Positions 5,496-13,405 of a stretch of DNA of 25,186 nt are shown piece by piece. Each line of letters begins with the position of its first letter. Within the stretch, counting starts at the first letter, position 1. The stretch spans positions 1 to 25,186 of the IMG/VR virus record IMGVR_UViG_3300018410_000043. One strand, given 5' to 3'. The notes below the pieces were generated by a model that had not been told where the DNA came from, ran no database searches, and saw only the letters and a program-made list of their open reading frames with translations. The DNA comes from a virus. The position numbers and the translations under genes were made by a program.

Positions 5496-6776
5496 ATGCA
5501 AGAATGGCCCGCTGATAAAGTAACGCGCCGCAAGGTGGCTTCACTTATTCCATATGCAAGAAACAGCCGCACTCATAGCGATGAACAAGTTGCTCAAATA
5601 GCCGCCAGCATCAAAGAATGGGGTTTTACTAATCCAATCTTGGTGGACATTGATGGGGAAATAATAGCCGGTCATGGCAGATTATTAGCCGCGCAAAAGC
5701 TTAATATTGATGAAGTTCCAACGATGACAGCCGTGGGATGGAGCGAAGCACAGAAACGCGCTTACGTCATAGCCGATAATAAACTCGCATTAAACGCTGG
5801 CTGGGATAATGAAATGCTTAAGGTCGAACTAGATGGCCTCAAAGATTTAGATTTTGATATAGATTTAACCGGCTTTAATGCAGATGAACTTGCTGACCTG
5901 TTTCCAGAGCCAGAAAAAGCTGGGCTTACCGATGAGGACGCCGTTCCAGAAGCGCCAGAGCATCCTATAACGGTAGAGGGCGATATTTGGGTGCTTGGCA
6001 ATCATCGGCTAATGTGTGGCGACAGCACAAGCATCGAAGCCTTAGAAAAGCTATGCGAGGGTCAGCTAGTCGATATGTGGCTTACCGATCCTCCTTACAA
6101 TGTTGCTCTTGGTTATGATGAAACCCCAGAGGAGGCAAAAAAAAGAAATAGACGAACAGACGGATTAACAGTTTCAAATGATAAAATGACCGATAAAGAG
6201 TTTCGCCAATTTTTGACTGACTGTTACACTTCTGCGGATGCAGTAATGAAGTCTGGTGCAGTTTTTTACATTTGGCATGCAGATAGCGAAGGTTACAATT
6301 TTCGAGGAGCAGCCTTTGATATGGGATGGCAAGTCAGGCAGTGTTTAATATGGAAGAAACAAGTGCTTGTTATGGGGCGGCAGGATTACCATTGGATGCA
6401 CGAGCCTTGTTTATATGGCTGGAAGGCGGGAGCCTCTCATCTATGGGCAACAGATCGGAAGCAGACAACAATATTAGAGTTTGATCGTCCGAGTAGGAAC
6501 AAAGAACACCCGACTATGAAACCAGTGGAGTTATTTTCCTACCAGATGCAAAACAACACCAAAGGCGATGATTTGGTGCTAGATAGTTTTGCAGGATCAG
6601 GAACGACAGCAATAGCCTGTGAGAAGTTTAATCGTAGAGCTAGATTAATGGAGTTAGATCCAAAATATTGCGATGTCATCATAAAGCGCTGGCAAGACTT
6701 CACTGGCAAGCAAGCAGTACACGAAGCCACGGGCAAAACTTATGCAGAAACAAACCAAGTTAATGAGCATGGTTGA
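5496..6776 (+). CDS. DNA methyltransferase with N-terminal ParB-like domain (beta class)
   Basis: A 426-aa fusion. Residues about 10-110 form a ParB/Srx-like domain (LIPYARNSRTHSDEQVAQIA, IIAGHGRLLAAQKL, then AYVIADNKLALNAGWD). The catalytic half begins near residue 160. DPPY (198-201, in TDPPYN) is motif IV and FAGSGTT (365-371) is the SAM-binding motif I; DPPY before FxGxG places it in the beta class of N6-adenine/N4-cytosine methyltransferases. Such ParB-MTase fusions are common in phages and are generally orphan enzymes that mark phage DNA. No restriction enzyme lies beside it. I chose the ATG at 5496, preceded by AGGA; the frame is open to 5445, but that extension lies in the terminator and promoter. 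Target sequence cannot be read from the gene. Confidence 0.88.
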   Translation: MQEWPADKVTRRKVASLIPYARNSRTHSDEQVAQIAASIKEWGFTNPILVDIDGEIIAGHGRLLAAQKLNIDEVPTMTAVGWSEAQKRAYVIADNKLALNAGWDNEMLKVELDGLKDLDFDIDLTGFNADELADLFPEPEKAGLTDEDAVPEAPEHPITVEGDIWVLGNHRLMCGDSTSIEALEKLCEGQLVDMWLTDPPYNVALGYDETPEEAKKRNRRTDGLTVSNDKMTDKEFRQFLTDCYTSADAVMKSGAVFYIWHADSEGYNFRGAAFDMGWQVRQCLIWKKQVLVMGRQDYHWMHEPCLYGWKAGASHLWATDRKQTTILEFDRPSRNKEHPTMKPVELFSYQMQNNTKGDDLVLDSFAGSGTTAIACEKFNRRARLMELDPKYCDVIIKRWQDFTGKQAVHEATGKTYAETNQVNEHG

Positions 6777-6951
6777 AGCCGCGTCAAATGTTCTTATTGG
6801 ATATATTATCGCAACCGCAGCAACTTATGTTATATTACCATTACACGGTTATCAAATAACCACGCAAAAGGCGCTATCGATTTCATTGGCTTTTACAGCT
6901 ATATCGTTAGCACGTTCTTACATTCTCAGGAGGCTGTTTAACAGATTTTAA
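6742..6951 (+). CDS. Small two-helix membrane protein (DUF7220-like)
   Basis: A 69-aa protein with two predicted membrane segments, NVLIGYIIATAATYVILPL and the later ALSISLAFTAISLARSYIL, ending in the basic RRLFNRF. The pattern 'EAASNVLIGY... LPLHGYQIT... F.AISLARSYILRR.FN' matches a widespread family of small phage membrane proteins (DUF7220-like) that often sit between early genes and the terminase. Its function is unknown. It overlaps the methyltransferase by 35 bases; ATG codons at 6742 and 6763 are both possible and neither has a strong ribosome site. Holin function is conceivable from topology alone, but no endolysin is near and the family is not known as holins. Confidence 0.7.
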   Translation: MQKQTKLMSMVEAASNVLIGYIIATAATYVILPLHGYQITTQKALSISLAFTAISLARSYILRRLFNRF

Positions 6952-6952
6952 T

Positions 6953-7339
6953 ATGGCAAACGGTGAAGCTGGCAGACCAATGATTGAACTAACCAAAGAT
7001 CAAATTAGGGAAGTAGAAACCCTAGCGGCTGTATTATCTACAGATGACATTGCCGATTATTTCGGTGTAGGTCGCACAACTTTTTATGCGCTAATGGATA
7101 GAAATCCAGATATTTCTGAACGCTATAAAAGGGGAAGAGCCAAAGCAAAGGCATCAATATCAGGTGGATTGATTAAAAAAGCACGGGCTGGTGATACTAC
7201 TTCGCAGATATTCTATTTGAAAACGCAATGCGGCTGGCGTGAAACCCAACACATCGATCACAGCAGCACAGACGGATCTATGACACCGCAAACAATAGAG
7301 CGCATAATCATTGACGAAGCTCCAGATCCAGACGCCTAG
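6953..7339 (+). CDS. terS: Terminase small subunit
   Basis: A 128-aa protein directly before the large terminase, with a 29-base overlap. The helix-turn-helix is visible at about residues 25-50 (LAAVLSTDDIADYFGVGRTTFYALM), followed by a helical oligomerisation part with the family phrase IKKARAGDTTSQIFYLKTQCGWRE at about 70-95. TerS rings recognise phage DNA and load it onto the motor. AGGAGG at 6926-6931 is about 20 bases from the ATG at 6953, rather far; an in-frame ATG at 6980 is an alternative but would also lack a ribosome site. The assignment rests on motif plus neighbour and is good; packaging mode (cos or headful) cannot be told. Confidence 0.82.
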   Translation: MANGEAGRPMIELTKDQIREVETLAAVLSTDDIADYFGVGRTTFYALMDRNPDISERYKRGRAKAKASISGGLIKKARAGDTTSQIFYLKTQCGWRETQHIDHSSTDGSMTPQTIERIIIDEAPDPDA

Positions 7340-8528
7340 ATGGGCATTGCCTTTGCTTCAAGGGCAAGATGGTCATCCAAGATATAGAGGCGCAAAAGGT
7401 GGTCGTGCATCTGGTAAATCACATTTCTTTGCAGAAGCAGTAATTGAGCGCCAGCTTATGAACCCAGATACTAGGGTCGTTTGTATTCGTGAGGTGCAGC
7501 GATCCTTGAAGTTCTCAGCCAAGCAACTGCTGGAAGATAAAATCAATGCGCTGGGCGTTGAGCATTTGTTTGAGATACAAAACACCGAAATAAATAATTT
7601 ACGCGGCAATGGAATTATTATCTTTCAAGGTATGCAAGACCACACTGCCGACAGCATAAAATCATTAGAGGGTTTTGATATAGCTTGGTGCGAGGAAGCG
7701 CAGAGTTTATCAAAGCGATCTATTGAACTGCTAGATCCAACCATGCGCAAGGATGGCGCAGAGCTTTGGTTTAGCTGGAACCCCAGAAGCCCCAGCGATG
7801 CCGTTGAGCAAGTATTTCAAGAAAACAATAATAAATGTTTAGTTCACGTTAATTACAGCGATAATCCTTTCGCTCCAAAATCAATGGTTGATCTTGCTGA
7901 AACGGCAAAGGAGCGTGATTTTGACCGTTATGCTCATATTTGGCTGGGTGAATATGAAACAGTTAATGAAGCACAAGTATTCTATGGCAAATGGAAGGTA
8001 GAGGATTTTGAGCCTGTTCAAGGATGGGATGGCCCTTATCTTGGGGTTGATTTTGGTTTTCGCCCTGATCCTTTAGTAGCAATAAAGTGTTGGGTTTATG
8101 ACGAAACGCTGTATATAGAAAAAGAGGCTTATGGGGTCGGGATCGAAATAGATGATACGCACAACTTTATTTGCAAGCATATACCAGAATTTGACCGCTA
8201 TACTTGCCGCGCTGATAGCGCAGAGCCAAAGACTATATCATACCTTCAAAGGCATGGTTTCCCGCGCATGGAAGGCGTTAAAAAGTGGCCTAACAGCATC
8301 CAAGAAGGAATAAGGTTTATTCGCGGCTTCAAATCTGTCATAATAGCGCCAAACTGCAAAGGTGCGATTGATGACTTTAGGCTTTACAGTCACAAGGTCG
8401 ATAAATTATCAGGTGACATATTGCCAGATGTTATTGATGCAAATAATCATGCGCCTGATGCAATACGTTACGCAATCGCGCCTTTGATTAAGGTTCAAGC
8501 CTCTGGAAGAATGGTGATCAGAATATGA
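7311..8528 (+). CDS. terL: Terminase large subunit, PBSX/Terminase_3 type (TTG start)
   Basis: A 405-aa packaging ATPase and nuclease. Walker A is GGRASGKS (residues 30-37) and Walker B lies in FDIAWCEEAQ (122-131). The nuclease aspartates of the RNase H fold are seen in GVDFGFRPDP (about 245-254), RADSAEP (about 300-306) and HAPDAIRYA (about 379-387). Length and motif order fit PBSX-type terminases. The start must be TTG at 7311: an in-frame TAA lies at 7305-7307, and the conserved TPRWALPLL comes only eight codons later, while the first ATG (residue 50) would remove Walker A. The 29-base overlap with terS suggests coupled translation. Its stop overlaps the portal ATG (ATGA). Confidence 0.92.
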   Translation: MTKLQIQTPRWALPLLQGQDGHPRYRGAKGGRASGKSHFFAEAVIERQLMNPDTRVVCIREVQRSLKFSAKQLLEDKINALGVEHLFEIQNTEINNLRGNGIIIFQGMQDHTADSIKSLEGFDIAWCEEAQSLSKRSIELLDPTMRKDGAELWFSWNPRSPSDAVEQVFQENNNKCLVHVNYSDNPFAPKSMVDLAETAKERDFDRYAHIWLGEYETVNEAQVFYGKWKVEDFEPVQGWDGPYLGVDFGFRPDPLVAIKCWVYDETLYIEKEAYGVGIEIDDTHNFICKHIPEFDRYTCRADSAEPKTISYLQRHGFPRMEGVKKWPNSIQEGIRFIRGFKSVIIAPNCKGAIDDFRLYSHKVDKLSGDILPDVIDANNHAPDAIRYAIAPLIKVQASGRMVIRI

Positions 8529-9931
8529 GTAATTCAGTCGCAAAAGTCAGTAACGAAATCCAATACATGCTAGATCAATCTGCGCCTGTGCGTGATTTGG
8601 TTGAAGGTGGTCAGCATATGCGTGACATGGGTCAAAAGTATTTGCCCAAATTCCCACAAGAAACCGATGACGATTATGAGGCCAGAAAAGCTGGCACATG
8701 GTTATTTGATGGCGTTGGTAAGACGATTGAAGATTTAACCGGCAAGGTATTCGATCAGCCGGTATTCTTGCAAGAAACTGGAACCGATCTTGACGTATGG
8801 TCTTTTAATATAGACTTGGAAGGTCGTGATTTATCGCAATTCGCGCATGATGTTTTCAATGATGCACAACGATCTGGCATATCATTTATATTGGTTGATG
8901 CGCCGCCACGGCCAGCAGATTTAACCAGAATACAAGCCGATCAAGGAAACTTTCGTCCATATTTTCAGCATATCAAGCTTGAAGAAGTTTATGGATATAA
9001 ATGGCAGCTAATCAATAACGCTCCAACTATTACGCAAATTCGGATTGGTGAAAAGATCACGCAAGAAAACGGCGATGAGTATGATCCTGATGAAGTGCAG
9101 CAAATCCGTGTTTTAACCATGCCTGTTGAAAACGATCAAATCGTGGGCAATATGTTTGTGCGTTTATACCGGCAAAATGAACGTGATGATTGGGTGCTTT
9201 ACGACGAATATCAAACAGCCTTAACCAAAATCATGCTTGCTCCATTAGATATTGGAAGAACCAGCTTTATGATGGCAGAGCCACCACATGCGCGGTTGGC
9301 AGAGATTAACTTAGCGCATTGGCGGTCGCAATCCGATCAAGCAAACATTATGCATCACGCTCGTGCTCCAATGAAATACTTTCATGGCTATAGCAGGGAA
9401 GATTTAGAGGACTTCGCTGAAGGCGTTGGATATGCTTTTTATTCTGCTAATGAAAACGCTAAGATTGGCGTTGTTGAACATTCTGGCGCGGCCATCGATG
9501 CAGGGCGAACTGAGTTAAAGGATATGGAGTTCCAGATGCAAGCAATGGGCTTGCAATTAATTGTATCACGCACCGGCACATCTACGGCCACAGGCGATAT
9601 GATTGATGAAAACAAGGTTAATAGTCGCTTGGGAATGTGGGCTGATAATCTTAAAGACACGCTGGAAAGCGCTTATTCCTATATGGCAGAACTTGCTAAT
9701 ATTTCCACCGATATAACCGTGATTGTGAATAAAGACTTCGCGGCAAGTGCGCTATCACATTTGGATATGGATGCTTTGAGCAAAATGTATCTTGCTGGCG
9801 TTATTTCAAAGGTTACTTACATCAATGAAGCTAAACGGCGCGGCATCTTAGCTGAAGAAGTAGAGCCAGAAGATGAGGCAGAAATGATAGCCGATCAGCC
9901 TATGGACGAGCCTGATGGCAATATCGGATGA
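8525..9931 (+). CDS. Portal protein (DUF4055 family)
   Basis: A 468-aa protein forming the dodecameric ring through which DNA enters the head and to which the tail attaches. The N-terminal YLPKFPQETDDDYEARKAGTW and GKTIEDLTGKVFDQPV match DUF4055-type portals. The stretch ARLAEINLAHWRSQSDQANI (about 258-277) corresponds to the family's region before the central helix. The C-terminus is acidic (EVEPEDEAEMIADQPMDEPD). The position between terL and the head morphogenesis gene is the standard one. It starts on an ATGA overlap with terL and overlaps the next gene by 17 bases. Confidence 0.88.
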   Translation: MSNSVAKVSNEIQYMLDQSAPVRDLVEGGQHMRDMGQKYLPKFPQETDDDYEARKAGTWLFDGVGKTIEDLTGKVFDQPVFLQETGTDLDVWSFNIDLEGRDLSQFAHDVFNDAQRSGISFILVDAPPRPADLTRIQADQGNFRPYFQHIKLEEVYGYKWQLINNAPTITQIRIGEKITQENGDEYDPDEVQQIRVLTMPVENDQIVGNMFVRLYRQNERDDWVLYDEYQTALTKIMLAPLDIGRTSFMMAEPPHARLAEINLAHWRSQSDQANIMHHARAPMKYFHGYSREDLEDFAEGVGYAFYSANENAKIGVVEHSGAAIDAGRTELKDMEFQMQAMGLQLIVSRTGTSTATGDMIDENKVNSRLGMWADNLKDTLESAYSYMAELANISTDITVIVNKDFAASALSHLDMDALSKMYLAGVISKVTYINEAKRRGILAEEVEPEDEAEMIADQPMDEPDGNIG

Positions 9932-10964
9932 TTTCGCAGACGCTACGATTAGACACCAAGTTTATTTGCAGCGTTACAAATCAGGCGTAGTGAATAAAAT
10001 ATTAGCTTTGCTGAAGGGCGTTGAGTCTGACATCGTGCAGCAAGTGGCAAAGCGGGATTTGCAATCTTTAACTAGGCGGCAAGTTGATCAGCTATTAGCA
10101 AACCTCAAGCGCAAGATTGATCAAGGCTATGAGCCGGTCATTGATTTGTTAAATGATCAGGTAAAGCAACTGGCTGGCTATGAAAAGCGTTGGCAGATGG
10201 ATATGTTTAGCAAAACTGTTCCCATAGATTTGGATTTTGTCGCACCTTCTGATGAGCAAATTATCGCATCTGTAATAGCCAGACCTTTTCAAGGCTTGCA
10301 GTTAAAGGATTGGTATAAGGGCTTACCTGATGGTCAGTTTCGCCGATTGCGTGAAGCAATTAGACAAGGTTACGTTGATGGCGATACCACGCAGCAAATA
10401 GTTCAAGCTATTCGCGGCACAAGAACCACATCAGGCATATTAAATATTTCTCGCAGGGCCGCAGAAACAACAGCCAGAACGGCTTTATCGCACACGGCTA
10501 ATGTTGCACGAAATCAGGTTTATAGGCGCAACCGAAGATTAATTAAATCTGTTGAATGGGTTGCTACATTAGACGGTAGAACGTCTGCAATATGCAGAGC
10601 AAGGGATGGTAAAGTTTATCCAACTGACAGTGGGCCAAGACCGCCAGCACATCCAGCTTGCAGATCAACAACTATTCCTGTTCTTAAATCTTTACGTGAA
10701 TTAGGTATCAAAGCGGATGAGGTGCCGATTAAATCAACAAGGGCATCGATGAACGGACAGGTTTCATCAGAATTAAATTATGGGGCATGGCTACGAAAGC
10801 AGCCGGTTTCATTCCAGAATGAAGTGTTGGGAGTTAAAAAAGCCCAGCTTTTCAGAAGGGGTGATTTAGCAATGGATCGTTTCGTTGATAAAAAAGGTAA
10901 CGAGCTAACGCTAGATCAACTCAGAGAGCGCGAAAGCGCAGCGTGGGCCAAAGCTGGCCTTTAA
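9915..10964 (+). CDS. Phage head morphogenesis protein (SPP1 gp7 / Mu F-like)
   Basis: A 349-aa minor head protein. The SPP1 gp7/Mu gpF domain occupies roughly residues 175-260: ARTALSHTANVARNQVYRRN, then VEWVATLDGRTSAICRARDG, and the cysteine-containing RPPAHPACRSTTIPVL close. Such proteins bind the portal, enter the procapsid in few copies and aid assembly or DNA ejection. The N-terminal part is helical and basic. The product is not fused to a protease and no separate head protease gene is visible, which fits the P22-type coat downstream, since P22 coat is not cleaved. The gene overlaps the portal by 17 bases. Confidence 0.86.
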   Translation: MAISDDFADATIRHQVYLQRYKSGVVNKILALLKGVESDIVQQVAKRDLQSLTRRQVDQLLANLKRKIDQGYEPVIDLLNDQVKQLAGYEKRWQMDMFSKTVPIDLDFVAPSDEQIIASVIARPFQGLQLKDWYKGLPDGQFRRLREAIRQGYVDGDTTQQIVQAIRGTRTTSGILNISRRAAETTARTALSHTANVARNQVYRRNRRLIKSVEWVATLDGRTSAICRARDGKVYPTDSGPRPPAHPACRSTTIPVLKSLRELGIKADEVPIKSTRASMNGQVSSELNYGAWLRKQPVSFQNEVLGVKKAQLFRRGDLAMDRFVDKKGNELTLDQLRERESAAWAKAGL

Positions 10965-10982
10965 AACCGATGGGGAAATAAA

Positions 10983-11678
10983 ATGGCAAACGAAGCTGAA
11001 GCAGTAGATCAAACAGAAACGGTTGATGACCGTGATCAATTAATTAATGAGCTTAAATCGCAACTAAAGGAAACCAATCAAAAGCTGGTGGACTCCAATG
11101 AGGAAGCGATGCGGCGCAGAAAGACCGTTGAAAAGTGGAAGGAGCTTGGCGAAAGCCCTGATGCTGTGCGGGAAATGTTAAACAATAAACCGGCAGAAGC
11201 TAATAATAACGAAGAAATTATTAATCAGATCAAGCAGCAATATGAAGGCAAGCTATCTGAAAGCCAAAAACGATTGCAAAATTACCAACAGAAAATTGCA
11301 ATGGCTGAATTAAAATCTGCTTTAGCTGGCGAAAATATCATTCCAGAAGGCTTAGATCCCATCACTTTAATGGCGCAACAACGTATAGCCTTTGACGAAA
11401 CTGGAAATTCGCGTATAATGAACGCAGATGGAACTAAACCCCTCGCTGGTTCGGGGGCTGATGGCTACGCAACCGTGGCAGATTTGGCAAAAGAACTAGC
11501 AGCGTCAAAGATGGGCCAATTATTCGTAAGGGATAACGGTCTATCAGGTGGAGGAAAACCACCAGCGTCCCAGCAAGGGAATCCCCAATCTAAAACCGTG
11601 ACTCGTTCTCAATGGGATACAATGACCCAGCGCGATCGAGCTACATTTGTAAAAGACGGCGGCAAGGTCAGAGACTAA
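10983..11678 (+). CDS. Scaffold-like head assembly protein
   Basis: A 231-aa acidic and helical protein lying just before the coat gene. Residues 18-60 (LINELKSQLKETNQKLVDSN...) and about 80-115 (NNEEIINQIKQQYEGKLSESQKRLQ, in pieces) look like coiled coils; the C-terminus turns basic with QWDTMTQRDRATFVKDGGKV. This is the shape and position of phage scaffolding proteins (GP20-like and related minor structural families), which shape the procapsid and then leave. The residue pattern is low in complexity, so family naming is uncertain. The ribosome site is GGGGA before the ATG. The assignment is by position and composition. Confidence 0.7.
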   Translation: MANEAEAVDQTETVDDRDQLINELKSQLKETNQKLVDSNEEAMRRRKTVEKWKELGESPDAVREMLNNKPAEANNNEEIINQIKQQYEGKLSESQKRLQNYQQKIAMAELKSALAGENIIPEGLDPITLMAQQRIAFDETGNSRIMNADGTKPLAGSGADGYATVADLAKELAASKMGQLFVRDNGLSGGGKPPASQQGNPQSKTVTRSQWDTMTQRDRATFVKDGGKVRD

Positions 11679-11700
11679 CCGCTAACCAAGGAGAAAAAGA

Positions 11701-12867
11701 ATGGCAAACGTTCTTACTGATTTGGCGGCAGACATTTATGTGGCCGCTGACGTTGTTGGCCGCGAGTTAGTCGGCTTTATTCCAGCATCAACAATCAACG
11801 CAGATGGTTCTGAAACTGCTGCTGTTGGTCAAACTGTGCGCTCATTCGCAACGCGCGAAGCATCAGCCGTTGATATTACGCCTTCTATGACTATTCCAGA
11901 AGGCACAGATCAAACCATCGATAACAAAACGCTGACAATGACAAAACAGCGTGGTGTTCAGATCCCATACACAGGCGAAGATGTACGCTTGTTAAATGGT
12001 GGCGCTGGTTATGAAACCGTTTATGGTGATCAAATCGCACAAGCGATGCGTACACTTGTCAACGAAATGGAAGCTGACCTAGCAGAAGAAGCATATACAA
12101 ACGCTTCACGCGCTGTTGGTACTGCTGGCACAACGCCATTTGGATCAAACTTTGATCTGGTTGCAGAAGCCCGTCAAGTTTTGGCAGATAACGGAATGCC
12201 AATGAATGATGGTCGTATTTCACTTGTTATGAATACTGCCGCTTCAACAAAGCTTCGCAATTTGGCATCACTTTCATCAGTAAACCAAGCTGGCAATGAC
12301 ACTTTATTGCGTCAAGGCACCTTGCTTGATTTGCAGGGCGTTATGATCAAGGAAAGCGCACAAGTTCAGTCGCATACTAAGGGCGGCGCAACAGGTGCTT
12401 TGATCAATAACGTAGCTGGTGAAGCTGTAGGTCAAACTACACTAACGCTTGATACAATAACAGTTAATACAACTGGTATTGTCGCGGGTGACGTTGTTAC
12501 CTTCGCTGCTGACACAACAAATAAATATGTTGTGAATACTGGCTTGGTTGCAACCTCTGGTGATATTGTTATTGGCGATCCGGGCTTGTTAATTGCTGCG
12601 CCAAATAACAATGCGATGACCATTGGCAACTCATTCACTGCGAACGTGATGATGCACCAGAAAGGCATGGAGCTTGCAATGCGCGCACCAGCAAAGCCAA
12701 TCGGTGGTGATGCAGCAGTTGATGTGATGATTGTTCAAGATCCGACTTCTGGTTTGGTCTTTGAAGTATCTGTTTACAAAGGCTTTAGCAAAGCAATGAT
12801 CCAAGTGGGTGTTGTTTACGGCTACAAAGCTTGGAACAGCAAAGCAATCGCCACAGTTATGGGCTAA
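11701..12867 (+). CDS. Major capsid protein, P22 coat (gp5)-like
   Basis: A 388-aa coat protein. The N-terminal LTDLAADIYVAADVVGRELVGF and the downstream AVGQTVRSFATREASAVDI, IDNKTLTMTKQRGVQIPYTGED and ISLVMNTAAS follow the P22 coat protein 5 family. Residues about 235-310 form a strand-rich Thr/Val/Asp section (TLTLDTITVNTTGIVAGDVVTF) that corresponds to the inserted domain of that family, and the C-terminus has GLVFEVSVYKGFSKAM.QVGVVYGYKAWN. P22-like coats assemble on scaffold without proteolysis. AAGGAG at 11690-11695 is the strongest ribosome site among the late genes, as expected for an abundant protein, and a terminator follows directly. Confidence 0.88.
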   Translation: MANVLTDLAADIYVAADVVGRELVGFIPASTINADGSETAAVGQTVRSFATREASAVDITPSMTIPEGTDQTIDNKTLTMTKQRGVQIPYTGEDVRLLNGGAGYETVYGDQIAQAMRTLVNEMEADLAEEAYTNASRAVGTAGTTPFGSNFDLVAEARQVLADNGMPMNDGRISLVMNTAASTKLRNLASLSSVNQAGNDTLLRQGTLLDLQGVMIKESAQVQSHTKGGATGALINNVAGEAVGQTTLTLDTITVNTTGIVAGDVVTFAADTTNKYVVNTGLVATSGDIVIGDPGLLIAAPNNNAMTIGNSFTANVMMHQKGMELAMRAPAKPIGGDAAVDVMIVQDPTSGLVFEVSVYKGFSKAMIQVGVVYGYKAWNSKAIATVMG

Positions 12868-12873
12868 TAGATC

Positions 12874-12893
12874 GGGGGCTTCGGCCCCCTTTC
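12874..12893 (+). terminator. UUCG-loop terminator after the coat gene
   Basis: GGGGGC (12874-12879), TTCG, GCCCCC (12884-12889) form a perfect six-pair G/C stem with a stable UUCG loop, followed by TTTC. It begins seven bases after the coat stop. The T run is short, so some read-through into the downstream basic-protein genes is likely, giving a step-down after the coat gene. Confidence 0.75.
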
Positions 12894-12911
12894 TCACCAC
12901 AGGAGGTTAAT

Positions 12912-12983
12912 ATGCCGCGCCCTTATTTAAAGAAAAAAGGTCTGATCGTTAAGAAGAAGAAGGCCAAGAAGAAGAAAAAGTAA
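12912..12983 (+). CDS. 23-aa lysine-rich peptide
   Basis: A very short gene: ATG at 12912, six bases or so after a perfect AGGAGGT (12901-12907), one of the best ribosome sites in the window, and a TAA directly abutting the next ATG at 12984. The product begins MPRPYLKKKGLIV and ends in a run of ten residues of which nine are lysine; 13 of 23 residues are Lys and there are no acidic residues. It resembles the lysine-rich tails of DNA-condensing proteins. I know no family for it. Its strong ribosome site and position at the head of a cassette of basic proteins make it likely to be translated. Function is unknown; a DNA- or capsid-binding peptide is a reasonable guess. Confidence 0.65.
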   Translation: MPRPYLKKKGLIVKKKKAKKKKK

Positions 12984-13178
12984 ATGGCTGCTAGACGCTC
13001 AAGAAAACGCAAATCAACGATAAACTCTGCTGGCAATTATACAAAGCCAAAGATGAGGAAGCGCTTGTTTTATGCCATCAAGAGTGGATCTAAAGGTGGT
13101 CGTGCTGGTCAATGGAGCGCAAGAAAAGCGCAAATGCTGGCAAGGCGATATAAGGCTGCTGGCGGGGGTTATAAATAA
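12984..13178 (+). CDS. Small basic phage protein (SARKAQMLA motif)
   Basis: A 64-aa protein rich in Lys and Arg with nearly no acidic residues: MAARRSRKRKSTINSAG, then TKPKMRKRLFYAIKSGSKGG and GQWSARKAQMLARRYKAAGGGYK. The segment TKP..RKRL...IK.G.KGG.PGQWSARKAQ.LA..YK..GGGYK is one I associate with a recurring short protein of marine phages and some giant viruses, of unknown function. It starts immediately after the stop of the 23-aa peptide and its stop overlaps the next ATG by one base. Composition suggests nucleic-acid binding or virion packaging. The family link is from memory and not checked. Confidence 0.65.
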   Translation: MAARRSRKRKSTINSAGNYTKPKMRKRLFYAIKSGSKGGRAGQWSARKAQMLARRYKAAGGGYK

Positions 13179-13405
13179 TGGCCCTTAAAAAGAACCAGCA
13201 ATCATTGAAAAAATGGACGCGCCAGAAATGGGGTTACACCGGCAAGAAAGGCAAAAGCCGATATTTGCCTAAAGCCGTAAGGGATAGCTTAACGCCAGCA
13301 CAGAAAGCGGCTGGTTCCAGAGCAAAGAATAAAGCAACGAAAGCTGGCAAGCAAAGTGCCAGATATACAAAAGCAGAGCGCAGGGCATTGCGGAGATTAA
13401 GATGA
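13178..13405 (+). CDS. Small basic phage protein (DUF5872-like)
   Basis: A 75-aa protein with the pattern SLKKWTRQKWGYTGKKGKSRYLPKAV, then SLTPAQKAAGSRAKNKATKAGKQ and a polybasic C-terminus (KAERRALRRLR). The W.KQKW....GK...RYLPK....LSPAEKAA..RAK...KKGKQ layout resembles DUF5872-type proteins reported in viruses, whose function is unknown. It is rich in Lys/Arg, has one Asp and one Glu, and lacks hydrophobic core segments, so it may be disordered until bound to DNA. It overlaps both neighbours (one base before, ATGA after), which shows the cassette is translated as a unit. DUF assignment is tentative. Confidence 0.62.
   Translation: MALKKNQQSLKKWTRQKWGYTGKKGKSRYLPKAVRDSLTPAQKAAGSRAKNKATKAGKQSARYTKAERRALRRLR

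Noticed and set aside
6742-6951. Holin
   Set aside because: Two membrane helices fit, but the sequence resembles the DUF7220-like family and no endolysin or other lysis gene is near.
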